DNA of 64,000 bases from Thysanoteuthis rhombus. Lineage: Eukaryota > Mollusca > Cephalopoda > Oegopsida > Thysanoteuthidae. The translations under genes were made by a program, and so were the position numbers. Each line of letters begins with the position of its first letter. The stretch's first letter is position 1. Below the pieces are notes generated by a model. It ran no database searches. It had not been told where the DNA came from and worked only from the letters and a program-made list of their open reading frames with translations. The stretch covers positions 52,025,015 to 52,089,014 of the forward strand of contig OY735207.1 of assembly GCA_963457665.1 (NCBI GenBank). The letters run 5' to 3'. Positions 36,815 to 48,679 of the stretch are shown here, in pieces.

Positions 36815-37180
36815 TGGTTAGTCACTCATTAAAGAACGTCACCTGACAAATATCATCTGATTAGAATGTCTTATTAGGGGTGATCAATCAAAAAGTGGAA
36901 AATGAATAAGTGATTTCTCTCGCCTATTGTTGATACAATGAGCCCAAATTAGGAGAAACACATGCTTGAATGCTGGCTGGGACAAATCGGGGGACCAGTC
37001 AAACATAAACTTAAATCGTAAATTGACCTCCCCAATACCACATGCACACACAGCTAAAAAAATATTTCGAAGGTGAATTTCCGAAAGAACTAAAGAAGAG
37101 TTTTCTCTATACCTAAGCAGTCAATGTTTGAAATTTCAGTCTTCTAGCTCCACTGGTGTGGCCTTTAATACACATACCAC

Positions 37181-37226
<46 letters not shown>

Positions 37227-37370
37227 ATGTTTTCTTCATATATATATGTATGTATATATATACATATACATACATACAAACATACATACATACATACATA
37301 CATACATACATAAGTAGACTGTAAACCAACCAAAACTATGTAAACCATGCTGACAGTTTTCATTGACTTA
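36815..37370 (+). repeat. Dispersed repeat A, copy 3, carrying a microsatellite
   Basis: Its 5' part (36,815-36,960) and its 3' halves (37,137-37,180 and 37,313-37,360) match the other repeat A copies. Between the 3' halves a (CA)n(TA)n(CATA)n array of about 130 bp has expanded. Confidence 0.75.
37180..37312. repeat. (CA)n(TA)n(CATA)n microsatellite
   Basis: Three adjacent simple repeats grown inside repeat A. Confidence 0.95.
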
Positions 37371-37469
37371 GTCTAATTAAACTAATTGATACAAATAGCC
37401 TCCTCACTTACCGAAATACAAAATTTAAATTTTCGTTGCTATCCCAAAGAAGACCGTTTTCACGGAAAC

Positions 37470-38465
37470 CTGTCTTGAGCTGAAATCATGGGAACAAAAG
37501 AAATAACTACCATTAATTAATACAGGAACATTTTAAGCGTTTCCAGACTCGCAAAATGGCGATGATGATAATTTAGGCTGAGTTGTCGGAGGTTTGAATG
37601 GTAGGAGGAACAAGATATTGGGGAGTAAAAGATAATGGAAGAGAGTGTGCACTGCCTAAATAACAGATCGCAGCAAAACAAATACTGGTCGCTATTTTCG
37701 CTTCTCACATCTTTTTCCTTTCGTAAAATTGAAAAGCTGACGCAAAACCTGAGTTCTGAAAATGGGTTATTCTTGTATTTAACTCAGGAAGAAAGTAAGG
37801 ATTAATAAAGAATAATTTTTGGAGACAACTTATTACTTCCATCCCTGAAGGAACATGGACTGAAAAAAAAAGTCATAATCAAAAACTAAGAAAGTTAATA
37901 ATCGACTTCAAATTACGTAAACAAATCACAACTTGACTACCTAACATTGAATTAAAGTGAAATTCCCCATTGCCAGTCTTTGCAAAATCTTAAACCATCA
38001 ACTATATATGACAAAAGTTTCCGTCATTGCAGTTCTATAGTTAATTCAATAAAATGTCTGTTCTCTTGAGATGGCTTGGCAACTCAGTTTTATCCGTGAG
38101 CCAGAGCTTTTATCTTGCGATGGATTACTTGCAATGGATTATCTTGCAAGGAACAACCACTTTTTTTTTCTTGCAATGATAAACTATTACACTTGTTACC
38201 TTTTGCCTCGATGGTTTAGGGCAGTTTTCGAATTTCTTTCTGTTGTGTTTACTTTTTCATTGTTTGCGCAGTCAATCAGCCGTAGTCTTTTGTGTATTTC
38301 CAAACAATGGCAGATGTGACTTGATTAGATAACAGAGGTTTGAATGAAAAAATTAAAAAGTCACACTTTAAGTGGAACTGATTTTGGGACACTGAAACTC
38401 TGGGATGTAAACAGAGAAATTAGCAGTTGATTCACAAGAACAAAAATCACTGATTTTAGTCGAAA
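37470..38465. repeat. Tandem repeat unit, copy 1 of 3
   Basis: Shared landmarks with copy 2 are GGCTGAGTTG, TAACAGATC, GCAAAACAAA, TTACTTCCATCC, CTTTTATCTTGC and AACTATT. Positions 38,385-38,455 also match 40,487-40,555 downstream of copy 2. The 82-codon frame at 38,071-38,319 is not kept in copy 2. Confidence 0.7.
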
Positions 38466-38530
38466 ACATACAGGTATGATAGAAAGAGACTCCGTGTTGA
38501 AAATGGGTGAAATCTCTATTATTCATTGGT

Positions 38531-38860
38531 CGATTATAGTCAGACTAGTTTTTCTTTGAATTGTACAATGGCGGAATCTGCTTGCTGCGTATGTTCAACC
38601 AAGGCATCGACATTATCCATCAATTCCTGAAAGTGTTTCGGTATGACCTAGATAGACCTTTGCAGGAAGTCTGCCTATATCGTTGGCTGTAAGTCGTCAA
38701 ATCATCTCCACAGATCGATCCAGAGTTTGTGGTTTGGTGAGGTACACTTCGTCCTCCGCCCAACCCCTGCTACGGGGTGTTAGCTCAGGGACAATAACTA
38801 CGTTTCTAACAGGGATTTCATCCTCACCCACTCTGTATATGAAAAAAACAGAAAATAATT
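38531..38860 (-). other. GC-richer segment with a short open frame and splice-like acceptor
   Basis: On the minus strand a polypyrimidine run ends in CATATACAG (38,841-38,833). It is followed by an open frame reading VGEDEIPVRNVVIVPEL and later WAEDEVYLTKPQTLDRSVEM, then a stop at 38,699-38,697. Base composition is clearly less AT-rich than the flanks. It may be a diverged exon or a piece of an unknown repeat. I do not recognise the peptide. Confidence 0.3.
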
Positions 38861-38984
38861 ATGATTATATTCATAAGAACACACAATCACTTTGGCCAAC
38901 TACGTACAGAAATACAAGTTTCTCCTGCAATCTGAAAATCAAACGTTACAACAAAAATTTTCGTATCTCGGAATGGCGTGAAAT

Positions 38985-39860
38985 CAAGAAGCTATTAGAG
39001 TTTATGTGGGGAAACCTTCTTGTGTGTTCTCAGATCCCAAAAATGTCGGTACTGATATCTCAGGCTGAGTTGGAATGGTAGGGGAAAGTTAGTGGGCACA
39101 GCTGCCATAACAGATCATTGCAAAACAAACGCTGAACGATTTACGCTTCTTTTTCTTTCGTGAAAGTGAAAAAGGTGGCGCAAAACCGAAGTACCAAAAA
39201 GTGTGTGGGGAGGGGTACCTGTTTTCAACTCAAGAAGAAAGGAACGATAAGTGAAAAATAATGTCTGGAGAAAATTAATTACTTCCATCCTCGAGGGAAT
39301 ATAGATTGAAAAAAAATTGTAAACAAAAAAAAAACAACAAGAAAGTTAATAAGCGACGTCAAAATACGTGAATAGAAAATCAACAAAACAACTCAATATT
39401 GAAACGAATTAAAATCCCCCTGTGCCAATCTTGGCAAATTTTAGCCCAATAATTGTAGATGACGGATATTTCCGTCATTCCTGTCATATGGCCAACCTCC
39501 CAGAATATTCGTTTTATCGTGATTCCTACCAAATCAATTCAATCCATTAGTCAGAACTTTTATCTTGCAATGGACTACTTGTAATATATAACTTGGAATA
39601 AAAAAAATGGGTTTTATCTTCCTGTAGAATAACTATTGCACTTGACACCTTCTGCAGTCAATGAGTTAAAGCAATTCTTTTAAGGTTTTTTTTTATATTT
39701 TCTGTGCAAATAATCAAGTGCTGTCTATTGTCACTGGGAAAATTGTGCAATTCCCAGTGATGACAGATAAGGTTTGATTGAGAAATTCTGATTCAAAAAG
39801 GGAAATCACACTTATCTAAACGGCTTTTGATACCCTATCGTATAAATGTAATCTCAATTT
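38985..39860. repeat. Tandem repeat unit, copy 2 of 3
   Basis: It aligns with copy 1 at an offset near 1,480 bp. Beyond 39,860 it is interrupted by a minisatellite, and repeat-unit sequence resumes at 40,440-40,560. Confidence 0.7.
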
Positions 39861-39920
39861 GAATAATTTTATTCATGAGTTTTTTCTTGTTTTTACTAAA
39901 GAGAATATCAGTGTTCAAAA

Positions 39921-40147
39921 AAGTCATCTTCCATATGTGTGAAACAAATCATCGTTCATATGTGTGAAAAAAAAATTATCGTCCATATGTGTAGGTAATA
40001 ATCATCTTCGATACGTGTAAAGTCAATCATCTTTCATACGTGTAGAATAAATAATCTTTCATTTGTGCAAAAACAATCACCTTTCTTACGTGTGAAAAAT
40101 GAGCTTTGATGCGTGTAAAAAATCATCTTTTATACGTGTAAAAAAAA
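39921..40147. repeat. 25-bp minisatellite, about nine units
   Basis: The consensus is close to AATCATCTTTCATACGTGTA plus a run of A. Units differ at one to six positions. The first three carry ATATGTGT and most later ones TACGTGT. The A-run length varies between units. Confidence 0.85.
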
Positions 40148-41449
40148 TGCAAATTGTTTAATTAGTCGTTTATTAGCTGAAGATTTTATCAAAATCTAAT
40201 AATTATAAGAATCCTGGTGAATTTTTACAGTTTTTGGCAAACTGCAACCTCTTTCATCCACATTGCCAAGGTATTTTAAAAGTTTATTCGATCGTTAAAG
40301 ATATACATAAGTCATTTTTACTTCATATTTTTCAACCAATCTTTTTCCTTATTAATGACATAAAGAATCCAACCATAAATGTAAATGTTATGTGATTTTA
40401 AACGTTTTTTTTTTTCGTAAGGTATCGATTTCTGGTAAGTACGTCAGTGAAGTCAACGTAGATACCTAATTTTAGAGAGGCTGGATTTCTGACCGAAGGG
40501 TCCAGGGATATAAACAGAGATATCAGCAATTAGTTTGCTAAGATCATCAAGTAATATCTGCTGAAGCAGAAAATAATTTGTCTCCCAGTCGACCGCTACA
40601 GTTGACTTGACTTTGGTTCTCTATCGTTTCAATAATAACAAAACGGTCCTCAACTAATTTTGGAAAGTGAACTCTTCGCCGTCTGTCCCGTCACAATAAT
40701 TCAGACCGATATATAAAATTAACATTTCTCCACCATGTTTCCAAAACCAATTCTAGTAATAAGCAGGCAGTTCTCTTACCGACTGTGCACAACTGACAAG
40801 CCTCACATATATATAAGAATGTATGTAATAATATACAATGGCTTATTTTCTTCTAGTAATATCAGTAATTTTTTAAAAACAATTGAAAAAAAATCAGGAA
40901 AATCGTGTAAATTTATGGCAAACAGTTTTATCAAAGGATATTTATTTGTTGTTTTATGGGGTTGGGGGCAGGGGGCTGAGGGATGCTGAATTCAAATTCA
41001 TTTTATATACAGTACTTTGAATACGCACGTTTTCTGAAATTCTACCAAGTCTATAACTAATAAATACATCTATATTGATTTTTTTTAAATAAATTGTTAT
41101 TCATTGTATATATGATACGGACCTTGCTGTAATTGTAATTATCTTCTGATTTAATTCTATTGGATACGATTTCGAATCCCCTAAGTAACAGTTGCCCGGC
41201 CTCGAGTCAACCAATCAGTGGGTGCCTTACCAGGCATGCATGACGAGAAATTCCCTTGCGGGGTTACTCAGTCAGCAGTGAAATGCCATCCAGTAAGTTG
41301 AAGATCTATTTGGCCATCACAATGACCAATCAGACTATTCTTCAAGTCTCGTACACGGCCTTTGGCTGAACATAACATCACTGAGACCTATCAGCTCATA
41401 CAGTGCAATCCTGTGACTTCTGTTTTTTTTTGTTTTTGTTTTTTTTTCT

Positions 41450-41940
41450 GATGAGATTCTACATAGTGGGCGAGATTAAAGAGATTGCAACAATGCAGCT
41501 GATGGTGATGCTCAGTGAGGCAATTGTAGATTGTTCCAGGGGTGGGTATTTTCAAGAAGACTCAGGTGGCATTGCCTTCGCTAGGCTATTTTCCGTTAAT
41601 ATTCAGTGGTTGGATACTTTCTAGACACATCTGGTATTTAACTTCAGAAGAAGGAACAAAATCAACAAAAAGTGAAAGATAATGTCAGAACACTTCCAAA
41701 TTCTTCCATCCTTATAGGAACATTGACTAGAGGAAAAGAGTTATTTTTGAAACAGAAAATCATTACTTCGAAATACACAGGAACTCAACTCAACCATTAA
41801 TATCGGATTGCTCTAAGGCTTCCCAGCGTCGACTTTGGCAAAATGTTATGGACATTTTAGAAATGTTTTTTAGTTTTACTCAGTTTTTAATTGCTTGTGC
41901 AATCAGCCAAACACGGTGTGTTGTCCCCAAGCCTTAGGTG
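41450..41940. repeat. Tandem repeat unit, copy 3 of 3 (partial)
   Basis: It shares TATTTAACT-CAGAAGAA, GTGAAAGATAATGTC, TTCTTCCATCC and CTTTGGCAAAATGTT with copies 1 and 2. Confidence 0.6.
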
Positions 41941-42000
41941 GAGTTCAGTAGTTCGACATAAACTCGGAGAAAGGAATGTTGGTCAGATTTTAATTCGTCT

Positions 42001-42116
42001 TTCTCTTCTTCTTCTTCTTCTTCTTCTTCTTCTTCTTCTTCTTCTTTTTCTTCTTCTTCTTCTTCTTCTTCTTCTTCTTCTTCATCTTCTTCTTCTTCTT
42101 CTTCTTCTTTTTCTAC
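42001..42116. repeat. (TTC)n microsatellite
   Basis: About 38 TTC units with a few interruptions. Poly-leucine frames are artefacts. Confidence 0.97.
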
Positions 42117-43177
42117 ACAGATAACAATTTGCGTGATATTTATCTCATACGAGAATCCTAAACGAAGGAAATCCTAGTCTGATCGAGGGCAGCTTTCGAT
42201 ACCTCAGCCCACACACTCTTCTCGGCATTCTAACTGATGATTATTATTCTAGTCTAAGCGTGCTGTCAAGAATAACAGCATAAATTAAATATATGGATGG
42301 ACAGCGATTTCGATATACGAGGATGATAGAGATTTGCGATGCAGTGAGCTTGGAGAATAGCGTTCTGTTGCCTAGAAATGAATGTTTTTGAAATCTTATT
42401 TTCATATTTTCATTATTCTTGAATTTCAGCCTTTTTACTACGTCATCAGAACGTAAAATTCTTTTTTTCTGAGTCATCATATTGAAATAGTATGTATACT
42501 TAATGCTAATATAGATGAGTAGCAACTCTTGGTTCGACTGAGGACAAAATAAATAAATACACCCTGCGCATTATCGTTGATTGTTCTTGTCGAGTTTTTG
42601 CGCCGGTAGCAATTAGTGATTTTCACTGGAGATCAAGGCAAAGCATGTCATCGAAGGAGTCTGCATCTGTTCAACTGGGAGAAAGTTGTTTTGGGAGTTT
42701 TAGCTTCGAACTCCGCGAACTGAAAGATACAATGTAATGTGATATTAAATTAAACAGTGCGGGTCGCAATATAGAATAAGCTCAGACGATCTGAGAGGTT
42801 GTAATGAAAAGTAACTGAGATTAAGACGAATTAAATACTAATCAGAAAGTAATGATAATTGACAATACTTCATATAATCAAGATTCAAGCTAATATCATT
42901 TCGGCTTATACCACTAGTGTACGTGAAAGTAATAACATCAATTTAAACACTGAGTGATGAGGAAGAAGAATATAAAAAATGAATTCATACGGTAGGATTT
43001 TATCCTCTTCCAGCCGTAGCGCTCTCATAGCTTGATTGGTGAGAACAGCTTTCCAGAGCAAGTGTATGCGAGTGTGTGTCTCGCCGAAAGCTTATAATAG
43101 AATGGCAGTCTGAGTATTTGCAAATAAAAGCAACAGAATATAGAGATTAATAGTAAACCATTAACGTCAAGGTCATT
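42117..43177. other. Intergenic DNA, nothing recognised
   Basis: No credible gene, RNA or repeat pair was seen. Confidence 0.45.
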
Positions 43178-43300
43178 AATATACAAAAAGTTTTTCCGGC
43201 AATTGAACTCTTTCTTGTTTGTGTTGTTAACAAGACGTTTCGGCCGATTCATTCTACGACCTTTCTCAGGGATAATCCTAACATCGAAAGGAAAGAAAAA
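43178..43300 (-). mobile_element. Penelope-like terminal fragment with hammerhead-like motif
   Basis: The plus strand reads CCGGCAATTGAAC, GTTGTTAACAAGACGTTTCG and CCTTTCTCAGG, matching both arms at 8,002-8,496. On the minus strand stem II is good (GGTCG/CGGCC) and GAAACGTC is present, but the first core box reads CTGAGAA. No RT frame is near. Confidence 0.55.
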
Positions 43301-44209
43301 CACTGGAACCTTACGTTACAAGCGCTCGTAGCGACGGAGCAAAAAATTATTCTTACCACCGTCACATTTGGAAGGGACCCTCGAAGAAGACCGTAGAATG
43401 AGTCGTGTTCATACCACAAGAACAGAATTGGTTAAATCATCAAAAAACCCACTGAAAATGTACACCTCTTGGAAGCCTAACCGCGTATAAGTTTTTAATA
43501 CTTATCTGCAAATATTTAGCAGTATGCTTAAACGTATGAGCCACCAACATGCTTCGGGTAAATATCATTGAAAGCAAGCTCCTAAATATATATAATGTGT
43601 TCACAACTGCACATTAACTTTCTTCATTGCAGCAATGTTATTTGCTCTGGAGCTACAATATTTTATCCTAAACTACAAAGCTCTCAGAGAGCGCATACTT
43701 CAGCCAACTGCATTGTCAGGACAGGTAATTGCACAGGGAAAAATCCCCAAATTTAACAGCTCAGCAGTCAATTCCATTGATGTTCGTGAAGAACTTTTGA
43801 AGATATCATGTGGACAGAAATGAATTTTTGGTAAAATTACGTGTAAACATATATAAATACGACGTAGTGGAGATAACTGTGAATTAATCCATTCTGAAAT
43901 GTAATTGTATTTTCAGTAACCTTACTAAACATTTATGGGCGAATTTGTAAATGTGTTGAAAGTATGGAAATTATCTTTCAACGGAAAAATTTACCTGGAT
44001 CCGCCCAAATCAAACTAATCTTACCTAAACCAATAGTCCTCCTTCAACAGAATATACTTGGGATTCTTTGAAAACTGTTCTATGTATTCCCTGAGCATGA
44101 ACCTCGGGAAATATTATGAGTTGTGGACATATAACTACAACAAAAGAGAGGTAATAGTTTATGGATTCACCCAAGAATTTAATTACTTCTTCCATTACTG
44201 TAATTGCCA
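43301..44209. other. Flank of the 44-54 kb duplication with related pieces
   Basis: A 62-codon frame (43,635-43,823) follows an acceptor-like TTCTTCATTGCAG. Its end, reading ELLKISCGQK, resembles the left inverted-repeat module at 44,390-44,415 ([10 protein letters not shown]). This suggests a fourth diverged piece of the duplicated unit rather than an independent gene. Confidence 0.4.
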
Positions 44210-44440
44210 CATTGGAATTCATTAAAATTTCTCAAGATATTGCGTATAAGGTCATGAGCTTTATATAACAATGAGTGACAAAAATTGAAAAATATCTCTC
44301 AATCAAAAAGTGCTTTTTATACATTCATGGAAATCGCCCTTACCCTATTGTTCACCCCTCCACTATATTTCGTTGACATTCATCGATCCCTATTGGAAAT
44401 ATCGTGTGGGCACACACAGAGACGGAAAAACGGCCACGAC

Positions 44441-44442
<2 letters not shown>

Positions 44443-44484
<42 letters not shown>

Positions 44485-44552
44485 ACTTTCTTGTGCAATC
44501 ATGCCGAATGCTATATGTATATATATATATATACATATATATAAAGTATATG

Positions 44553-44611
<59 letters not shown>

Positions 44612-44641
44612 GTCTGTGTGTGTGTATAGGAAGTTGTTGAA

Positions 44642-44701
<60 letters not shown>

Positions 44702-44715
44702 TTCAACAACTTCCT
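44443..44715. repeat. (TA)n tracts and perfect 88-bp palindrome
   Basis: AGGAAGTTGTTGAAG (44,628-44,642), 29 TA units (44,643-44,700) and CTTCAACAACTTCCT (44,701-44,715) form one perfect palindrome. Farther out, TGACTTTCTTGTGCAATCAT (44,482-44,501) is an inverted partner of the segment at 44,785-44,760. Confidence 0.95.
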
Positions 44716-44717
44716 TG

Positions 44718-44849
44718 GTAAAGGTAATAAATGTTCAACTAGAGCTACAAGCATTCGGTATTATTTCACAAGAAAGTCATAACGAAATTGATTGGGAGAA
44801 AGTCATAAAAAGTGTATCCACAGTTGATGAGCTCAAAAAAACTCTCTAA
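44718..44849 (+). pseudogene. FTGCD-type protein N-terminal-like segment (copy A)
   Basis: The frame reads [20 protein letters not shown] then [12 protein letters not shown] and stops. Copy B (49,381-49,496) reads [20 protein letters not shown] and ends LQDYFF. Conservation between copies is high, but the frame is short and has no identified start or splice sites. Linking it to the FTGCD-type protein rests only on its position upstream in the same duplicated unit. Confidence 0.4.
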
Positions 44850-45537
44850 GACTACTTTTTCTGAGCATTTTTTAATCCTTCAAATCACGCCAACTCAGCA
44901 AGAACGACAAAAGTTTTTTCTTTTCCTTTCTTTCTGCGTGGGTTACTTTTGAAGTTGTATTATAACATTGATTTTTTTCACCTCTATCAACAAAGCTGAG
45001 ATGCGCGTATGTATCCACAGGTAACCGTCTGCCCACACAATATCTCTAAGATTCTCAATGAATTTCAATGACATTTTGAAGAAGGGTGTGTATTGGACTA
45101 CGGAATAATTGGTTAACATTTTGAGCTGATGTAGGAATCTGTTTGGGATTGAGACTACAAAGAATAATGCTCTGATTGGTTGAACCACTTCCAGACAAAT
45201 GTTGTTGAAGGGGCCGATTGTCTGCTTTACAATTCCGTTTGTATTTGGAAAATGAACGTTTTTCTACGCCCAACACTCTTCATGTCATGCCGGGGAGATA
45301 GAAAAACAAGCCATAGCAATAGATTTAGAAAGATACACAGAAAGGAATGCCTTCAAGAAAGAAAACAATACGAGAGAAAGACAGTCGCTAATTGACACGT
45401 CATGTATACAATATCATCACAGGATGGAACCATGGACAATTCATTTGCGTAAGGAAATCATTGATCACACCCACCTCTTTCAACTCATCAGTTTGCTTCT
45501 GCCCCTTATTCTCTCTTGCCCCACTCTCCCCCTCTCT

Positions 45538-45579
<42 letters not shown>

Positions 45580-48255
45580 ATTATCAACATACAATACCCT
45601 CTTCGACTCCAAAAAATGAAAACAACTTTTTTTTTTCACAAAATAAAAACAACACAGTTTTTAATTTTTTTGAATTTTGCTTCAAAGCAACGAATGAAAA
45701 CGTCTTGACGGATCAAATGCTGATCCCAGGAGTTCAATAACTCAATAGCCAGATATTTGCATCACAGTCGTCAACATGGCTACGCAACATTTGCTTGACG
45801 AACGCCTCCTAGTTTGTTTTATTATTCTTATTGAAAAATTAAGAGTATTTGCTTCAATATTTTAATGGTGATACCTTTGGCCTGTGGGAAATACATCAAT
45901 AAATCGAATAAAACATAAACGTTTTTAGAATTGTCAACGGATACAAGTAATTCTCCCGTTTTTATGATATGCAGCAATTCATATGGGAGGGTGACGCGCT
46001 GCAAAATTCAAAAAATGTATATTTTTCATAGTTTCTCAATTTTGAAATATTTGGGTGACGAATTAAGTTTTTGTAAACTTACTCAATACTACCTTGTCAG
46101 CTCAGGGGAAAAACATTTTCAGAATCTGTAGAATCTTTCAGAATTGATCATTTATATTGAAGTGGAAGTTGATTTTTGGTTTTCTTTCTGGATTGATGTG
46201 TATGGAATCAATCAAATTATGCATTGATAGTATCAGATAGTTTGACCATACTCAATACCTCAAGAAGTGACTGAAATGTAATATTGATAATTTTGAGATT
46301 TTCCCATTCGTATCAAATGTATGATTTCAATTATTCAATTTTGAGATGAAACGTACTTTCACGAGACCGGAGTCAACCGTAAGATGTCTTCATTCACTAC
46401 AGGAAAACCGTACGCTATTTTTGAGTCTTCTCTAGTGTGACATTTCTGCGTGGGTCAGATTCTCTGCCTTATGATCCTCTATGAAACATCAAACGAACTG
46501 AGATATCTTCTAAAATGCTCGAAAAAACCTGCCTAGGCTCACCATGTGTGTGTATATGGTATTTTGTGTTTGATTTCTTTTGAAAGTATCAGCTTGCTAT
46601 CAGATGCAAAAGTATATAGATTAGATTCATAACATCAAAGTTTCTATCAGCTAAAAACCTCCTTCCAATGTTCTTCTGACATTGTTTTTATTTTACTGAT
46701 AAGACGAGCAGTTGATTCAATTTTCATCTGTTAACGTTGAGGCAATTGCTTATCACGTGTGACTGAATTAGTGAAAGTAATATATCTGGTTGTTTTGTGA
46801 GATGTTCATCAAGAGCAACTGAATTTTTGAAAGGGGTGGGGGGAACAATGAGGAATGAATTTTCTGAACAAAAGTATTTCCCAGCTCACTCTAATCGAAG
46901 ACAAGTGTGAAATTTATGAAATGAGGGAGCAAACTGAAAGAATTGATGCATAAATCTCCCAAAGGTTTACATTTTTGCACTTCAACTTTCTCTCATGGAA
47001 CTATTCTTGTAAGGTCTCCAGCATTCAACCAATTCGAAAAGGTCTTACACGAACCAGATATATTCTGGTATCAGTCAATACATTATCCTATTCAATCAAA
47101 AGTAAATTAATTTTATCTATTCTATTACCAGGAGAGAGATGAGTATTTGAAAAGCTTGAATTATACATGTGTATTATATACTTCAACATGACCATTCAAC
47201 ATCTATTTACAACTGTCATTAGACAACCTAGAACAAAATGATACAATTTAGATATTTAGAAGAAAAAAGAAATAATGGATGATCTTCGTTGTCAAAGGAA
47301 AAGATTCGTGGTAAGTGGAGGTTTTATGGATAGTTTTCGCATCATAATTTGATATTCCTATCAGGACTAGTTGCATTACTTCAAGATGAACCGATTTAAC
47401 GAGGAAACTGCCCAATTATCTCAAAAGAAAACTCACTAATTCAATATAGTTCTCAAGGATATAACAGTCATTAGATTCCATTCGAACGGATTTGTTTACC
47501 AATTTCATTATTCTAGGTACAAGTGAATGGTATTAAATCTTTGTCTTACTCAGAAATTCGCCTCTGTTTTCTGCATGTTATGTGGCTCTTAATCAAAATT
47601 TTGATTCATCTCTCGTAAAATGTTCATCAGATGTTGGACGCCAGTGAATCTTTCCAAAAAGCAAGAAATTGACATCAATTTTAGCTAAGATTGTCTGCTA
47701 AGAAAAAGAAATAAGTTTTGAAAAATGTACAAGTCCAAATATTGACATCTTGAGAGAAATATTTCACCTTGCAAAAGACTGGCTAAGCTATGGTTACTCT
47801 GCCATGAAAGAAAAGAAAAAAAGCTACCGGTGAGGAACAACTGAAAGCAGCTGCATTATGTCTCAGATTACAGGAGTCAGTTTACATAAAGTTGATATGA
47901 GACAGACAAGGAAAAAAATGTGAATCGAAATCAGATAAAAGATATAAAAGATAAAATCTAATATGTGAGGCTTAATTCGGTTTGTGATTCTACAGATGCG
48001 ATAGCAAATGATGTCCAGTATGTTTGATAAGATCACCGAAAAAAGAAAACAACGGTTATACTTTTAATGTTCAAGAAATAATAATAATTGTAGGTTAAAT
48101 CAGATATAAAAATCCCTAATCTGTAAGGAGCTGGATTGAACAGTCCATCGGGAATAGTTCTGGACATGAACATTGAAAACATACAACAACATTCTTTTAG
48201 ACTATGGTAAGAATACCAGATTATTATAAGAATACGATGAAAAATATCTAACAGG

Positions 48256-48640
48256 TTTAATAGAGGAAATTATGAAGAGGAACAGTCTTTGATTACAATA
48301 TTTATCATTGGCAATCCAATTGCAGAAGATATTGATCCGCCATCCTTACTTGGAGAGAACGAATTTTTAATTGTATAAAGATCAATGTTCAACTCTGATG
48401 GGAGATTGTTACATTGTACAGAATAAGCGATGGTAAAGCACGCTGTTGAAGATTCTTTGAAGTCAAAGAAGCTACAGGATCGGGATGCATCCGGTTGAGA
48501 TGAGGAATCAAGCCCAGATGCAAGTGTAGGATCTCCAAAGGTCATAATTTTAGTTGGCAAGGCAATTGTACGTAAGCTTAAAAAGACCAAGGAGACAGAA
48601 AAACGGATACGGAGGAATACATTCAATCATACAACTTAGT
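48256..48640 (+). pseudogene. FTGCD-type protein fragment, copy A
   Basis: The plus-strand frame reads FNRGNYEEEQSL, then AEDIDPPSLLGENEFLIV, RSMFNSDGRLLHCTE and AIVRKLKKTKE. It contains internal stops. It matches the copy at 53,623, where the reading continues into the rest of the protein. After KKTKE this copy diverges into unrelated sequence. A 118-codon minus-strand frame over the same place is its antisense shadow. Confidence 0.65.
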
Positions 48641-48679
48641 TTGCAGAAGAAATATATGCCTGAATTTACATCAACTACA

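Larger units (their letters stand above)
44343..45095. repeat. Inverted-repeat module of the duplicated unit (copy A)
   Basis: The left arm (44,343-44,427, with GACATTCATCGATCCCTATT and ATATCGTGTGGGCA) is repeated inverted at 45,020-45,095 (CTGCCCACACAATATCTCTA, then TCAATGACATT). Equivalent arms in copy B are 49,225-49,300 and 49,659-49,738. The segment between them contains the [11 protein letters not shown] frame. Confidence 0.65.
44210..48620. repeat. Segmental duplication, copy A
   Basis: It matches 49,110-53,960 in order and orientation over about 4.4 kb. The match includes the segment encoding [20 protein letters not shown], the CT-rich tract, the 133-bp identical patch (46,528-46,660) and the FTGCD-type N-terminal piece. 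Copy A has a large TA expansion and palindrome at its left end and lacks the RTE found in copy B. Confidence 0.9.

Noticed and set aside
39921-40147. CRISPR-like regular repeats
   Set aside because: Units are directly adjacent with no unique spacers, and the genome is eukaryotic; it is a minisatellite.
41170-41400. Less AT-rich segment with TTCGAATCCCC resembling a tRNA B box
   Set aside because: No A box or arm pairing was found at the right distance on either strand, and the following sequence has no open frame of note.
44310-44849. 179-codon plus and 124-codon minus open frames
   Set aside because: They are mostly Ile-Tyr from TA tracts. Only the [11 protein letters not shown] end is informative and is listed separately.
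48270-48626. 118-codon minus-strand frame, partly repeated at 53,478-53,759
   Set aside because: The plus strand reads a better, family-like peptide in the same DNA, so the minus frame is an antisense shadow preserved because the DNA is duplicated.
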